From Actinomycetota bacterium (GTDB taxonomy: Bacteria; Actinomycetota; AC-67), in contig JBBDRM010000060.1 in the NCBI GenBank assembly GCA_040905475.1, positions 1 to 38,957 of the forward strand: DNA of 38,957 nucleotides. The letters are read 5' to 3'. The position numbers and the translations under genes are program-made. A model generated the notes under the pieces. The model was not told where the DNA came from. It saw only the letters and a list, made by a program, of their open reading frames with translations, and searched no databases. Position 1 is the stretch's first letter. Each line of letters opens with the position of its first letter. This document shows positions 38,443 through 38,957 of the stretch, in pieces.

Positions 38443-38957
38443 CCGAACCTTCCGGTGATGTACGCCTCGGTCCGTGGATCGGATGGGCGCGTGAAGATCA
38501 GTTCAGTCCGATCGAACTCGACGAGCACGCCGGTACGCATGTTGCCGTCCTCCGAGGTCTCTGCGGTGAGGAAGGCCGTCATGTCCGAAGTCCTGGCGGC
38601 TTGCTGCATGTTGTGGGTGACGATCACGATCGAGTACTGGCTCCGCAGCTCGCGCATGAGATCCTCGATCTTTGCCGTCGCGATCGGGTCGAGGGCGGAG
38701 CAGGGCTCGTCCATCAGGATGACGTCCGGGTTGACTGCGATGGCGCGCGCGATGCACAGCCGCTGCTGCTGACCTCCGGAAAGTGCGTACGCGTTCTTCT
38801 TGAGATCTCTACGCACCTCGTCCCACAAGGCTGCCTGCTTGAGTGCCCCTTCGACGCGGTCCCCGATGTCTTCATTGACGCCGTTGACCCTCAGGCCGAA
38901 AGCCACGTTGTCGAAGATCGACTTCGGGAATGGATTGGGCTTCTGGAACACCATGCC
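38439..38957 (-). CDS. pstB: Phosphate ABC transporter ATP-binding protein PstB (partial)
   Basis: The last 172 residues or so of the ATPase; the N-terminal part with Walker A lies beyond the right edge. The Q loop [20 protein letters not shown], the signature [15 protein letters not shown], Walker [14 protein letters not shown] and the switch His in [12 protein letters not shown] are all present and strongly match PstB. It powers high-affinity phosphate import with PstA, PstC and PstS, whose genes should lie upstream. Confidence 0.96.
   Translation of the reverse strand, partial: GMVFQKPNPFPKSIFDNVAFGLRVNGVNEDIGDRVEGALKQAALWDEVRRDLKKNAYALSGGQQQRLCIARAIAVNPDVILMDEPCSALDPIATAKIEDLMRELRSQYSIVIVTHNMQQAARTSDMTAFLTAETSEDGNMRTGVLVEFDRTELIFTRPSDPRTEAYITGRFG

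Noticed and set aside
1-38957. CRISPR arrays, insertion sequences or an integrase
   Set aside because: No regularly spaced repeats, no transposase or recombinase motifs and no terminal inverted repeats were found in the window.

Overview
The window is about 39 kb of high-GC DNA that reads as the chromosome of a member of the Actinomycetota, probably from a lineage distant from the well-studied genera. Three things point there. The order of housekeeping genes (mazG, mfd, pth, rplY, prs, glmU, ispE, rsmA, an RpfB-like gene, tatD, metG, rsmI and a protein mannosyltransferase) is the one I recall around Rv1002c-Rv1021 of Mycobacterium tuberculosis. Many genes use GTG or TTG starts and overlap by ATGA or GTGA. 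Several genes have a TAnnnT -10 box only 7-12 bases before the start codon, the hallmark of leaderless actinobacterial transcripts. The left edge begins with 17 C residues and looks like a contig end; the right edge cuts pstB.

Layout. 31-6206: secreted CHRD protein, secreted subtilisin-like protease with C-terminal repeats, a NarL-type two-component pair, mazG, and a Tat-exported cysteine-rich protein. 6495-8617: an unknown small protein, a gene-poor 0.4 kb, a small exported protein and an alpha/beta hydrolase. 8627-13014: a lipoprotein peptidyl-prolyl isomerase translationally coupled to mfd. 13158-18464: an MpaB-family gene, an RHS toxin-immunity island, and a nucleoside-sugar-epimerase-like gene with a membrane protein. 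18476-20695: pth, rplY and a VapBC module. 20692-23220: prs, glmU and tRNA-Gln. 23087-23965: a homing-endonuclease-like ORF that runs through the tRNA. 24120-29454: metG-tatD-(RpfB-like)-rsmA-ispE. 29516-34258: AbrB-type regulator, rsmI, mannosyltransferase, PGPGW protein, SDR dehydrogenase and nucleotide cyclase. 34227-37063: ArsR-MFS operon divergent from a P1 peptidase. 37070-38957: pstB-phoU-response regulator.

The most unusual feature is that two gene acquisitions are each bracketed by a direct repeat of the neighbouring host gene's end. The RHS/immunity island lies between 54-bp repeats (14043-14096 and 17169-17222, 52/54 identical) that correspond to the overlapping 3' ends of the convergent MpaB-family and epimerase genes; both host genes remain intact. 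The Tat-exported gene lies between two copies of the mazG promoter and first ~24 codons (5376-5461 and 6343-6429, roughly 87% identical), so the second copy may supply its promoter. Both fit single-crossover capture of DNA carrying a short piece of host homology. Recombination between the repeats would remove each insert cleanly.

The core genes serve translation (pth, rplY, metG, rsmA, rsmI, tRNA-Gln), precursor supply (prs, glmU, ispE), repair and nucleotide hygiene (mfd, mazG) and envelope work (RpfB-like, mannosyltransferase, peptidyl-prolyl isomerase). Phosphate control is at the right end.
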